Of a DNA stretch of 6,349 bases, positions 5,339-6,349 are shown in pieces; position 1 is the first letter of the stretch; each line of letters starts with the position of its first letter. A program made the translations under genes and the position numbers. The stretch is taken from positions 1 through 6,349 of the forward strand of contig JAYTOA010000046.1 of assembly GCA_043748015.1 (NCBI GenBank), written 5' to 3'. The stretch is from JAIBBG01 sp043748015 (GTDB lineage: Bacteria; Bacteroidota; Bacteroidia; Flavobacteriales_D; Sanyastnellaceae). The notes under the pieces are model-generated. The model did not search any database. It saw only the letters and a program-made list of their open reading frames with translations, and was not told the DNA's origin.

Positions 5339-6349
5339 ATGAAAAAATTATTACTAATACTGATTGCGTTCTTTTTTATTTCAAATTCTATTGAAGCACA
5401 AGTAAAGTTCACTTTTGTTAGTCCTTCAAATGATCAGATCAAAATCAAAAATTTTGGAGCGACACAATTAGACATTAGCACATTTAGATTGTGTGCGTTG
5501 TTTGAATATGCGAATCTCTCGCAGGGAACAATATCAATAATCAGTGGCGACTTCAATCTTTCACCCAATGAGGAAGTTCATTTCACATGGACATCTACAA
5601 ATGGTTTCAATCCTACATCCAGTGATTTGGGATTGTTTCTGCCTTCAGGCTCTTTCTCGTCAGCAGCTAACATGGTTGATTTTGTGCAATATGGCGGATC
5701 CGGACAGGGTAGAGAAAGCGTAGCGAACACTGCAGGTCTTTGGATAGCAGGCACTTTTCTCACCGGTACCGGTCCATGGTATTACATCGGTAATGGATCT
5801 GCGAGTGGTTTGGCGCAATGGAGTGCCAATCTTAATGTGACAGCAACGTTTTACGTGAATATGCAAGATCAAATTGTTTCGCCGAATGGAGTTCATATTG
5901 CCGGTGAGTTTCAAGGATGGAATCCTGCGTCGTCGATGATGACCGACGCGGATATGGACGGTATTTACGAATTTTCGACTTCTGTCACTTCAAATTCAAC
6001 AGTTCAATACAAATTCATCAATGGCAATGATTGGCCTCAACAGGAATCAGTTCCTAATACATGCGGTGTGGATGATAACAATGGTGGTTTCAATAGATCA
6101 CTTGCAATAGGTACAGTTGACATGAGTGCAGATACAGTTTGTTTTTCTTCTTGCACCAATTGTGAAATAATTGTTGAACCTATACAAGTGAATGTCACGT
6201 TTTTTGCGAACATGCAGAATGAAACGGTATCACCAAATGGTGTTCACATCACCGGTGATTTCCAGGGATGGAATCCCGCAACATCGATGATGACAGATGT
6301 CGACATGGATGGTGTTTATGAATTTACGGCGATGGTTGATGAGAACACA
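5339..6349 (+). CDS. Secreted lamin-tail plus starch-binding-like repeat protein (runs off right edge)
   Basis: The frame starts at ATG 5339 and stays open for 337 codons to the last base, so the gene is truncated at the window edge. Residues 1-20 form a clear signal peptide (MKKLLLILIAFFFISNSIEA, cleavage before Q21). Residues about 24-162 look like a lamin-tail-type beta-sandwich: IKIKNFGATQLDISTFRLC, LSPNEEVHF, then MVDFVQYGGSGQGRESVA and a WY/GNGSASGLAQW end. From residue 166 there are tandem carbohydrate-binding-like modules with SPNGVHIAGEFQGWNP, MTDADMDGIYEF, YKFINGNDW, VPNTCG and GGFNRSL, the last part holding a pair of cysteines, C268 and C272/C275. This is the E-set/CBM20-CBM48-like fold often repeated in large Bacteroidota surface proteins. 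Such proteins usually end in a type IX secretion sorting domain, which would lie beyond the window. A sugar-polymer or adhesion role is inferred. The start is preceded by no Shine-Dalgarno sequence. Confidence 0.85.
   Translation, partial: MKKLLLILIAFFFISNSIEAQVKFTFVSPSNDQIKIKNFGATQLDISTFRLCALFEYANLSQGTISIISGDFNLSPNEEVHFTWTSTNGFNPTSSDLGLFLPSGSFSSAANMVDFVQYGGSGQGRESVANTAGLWIAGTFLTGTGPWYYIGNGSASGLAQWSANLNVTATFYVNMQDQIVSPNGVHIAGEFQGWNPASSMMTDADMDGIYEFSTSVTSNSTVQYKFINGNDWPQQESVPNTCGVDDNNGGFNRSLAIGTVDMSADTVCFSSCTNCEIIVEPIQVNVTFFANMQNETVSPNGVHITGDFQGWNPATSMMTDVDMDGVYEFTAMVDENT
5834..6184 (+). repeat. Carbohydrate-binding-like module, copy 1
   Basis: This is the first of at least two in-frame copies, residues 166-282 of the repeat protein. 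Period to the next copy is 351 bases, or 117 residues. It contains the signature GEFQGWNP and a cysteine-rich tail (CFSSCTNC). Within the 43-residue core (170-212) it is identical to copy 2 at 33 positions. Confidence 0.75.
6185..6349 (+). repeat. Carbohydrate-binding-like module, copy 2 (partial)
   Basis: The second copy starts at residue 283 and is cut by the window end after 55 residues. The core at residues 287-329 aligns without gaps to copy 1. At the DNA level many of the differences are at third codon positions, showing that the duplication is not brand new and the protein sequence has been kept by selection. Confidence 0.75.

Noticed and set aside
5578..5914. Minus-strand ORFs inside the repeat protein
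   Set aside because: They are antisense to a strong signal-peptide and domain-bearing frame and show no family pattern.

Overview
The window looks like a chromosomal piece of a Bacteroidota bacterium, probably an environmental member of the Flavobacteriia/Sphingobacteriia/Chitinophagia side of the phylum. The evidence is the gene content: a DUF7009 protein, carboxypeptidase-D-regulatory-like surface proteins, and a lamin-tail plus starch-binding-like repeat protein of the type usually exported by the type IX system. Moderate to low GC, almost no Shine-Dalgarno sequences before the starts, and one clean Bacteroidota -7 box (TAnnTTTG) agree with this. No RNA genes, CRISPR array, insertion sequence or phage genes are visible.

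Layout. Left block, minus strand (1-2085), in order of transcription: a 58-residue unrecognised protein (2085-1909), a 2-oxoglutarate/Fe(II) oxygenase of the isopenicillin-N-synthase type (1796-837), a half-size EamA-family membrane transporter (773-351), and the start of a DUF7009 protein (231-1) that runs off the left edge. A strong inverted repeat (304-339) lies between the transporter and DUF7009 and probably marks a transcript end. A divergent non-coding gap of 230 bases (2086-2315) follows. It carries small palindromes and a long U-rich hairpin just before the next gene.

Middle block, plus strand: an arginyl-tRNA-protein transferase-like protein (2316-3377) overlaps by 14 bases a small DUF2752 membrane protein with a CPGCG motif (3364-3684). 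The two are almost certainly co-transcribed. Next comes a secreted carboxypeptidase-regulatory-like protein (3775-4380). It converges on a second protein of the same general architecture on the minus strand (5219-4395), with only 14 bases between them.

Right edge, plus strand: a secreted multidomain protein (5339 onward, open at the window end) with a signal peptide, a lamin-tail-like domain and tandem carbohydrate-binding-like repeats of period 117 residues. It is divergent from the preceding gene.

I see no clear new defence or mobile system. The items most worth a second look are the arginyltransferase-like gene that lacks the usual cysteine pattern and is coupled to DUF2752, the 18-pair hairpin before it, and the uncatalogued 58-residue gene.
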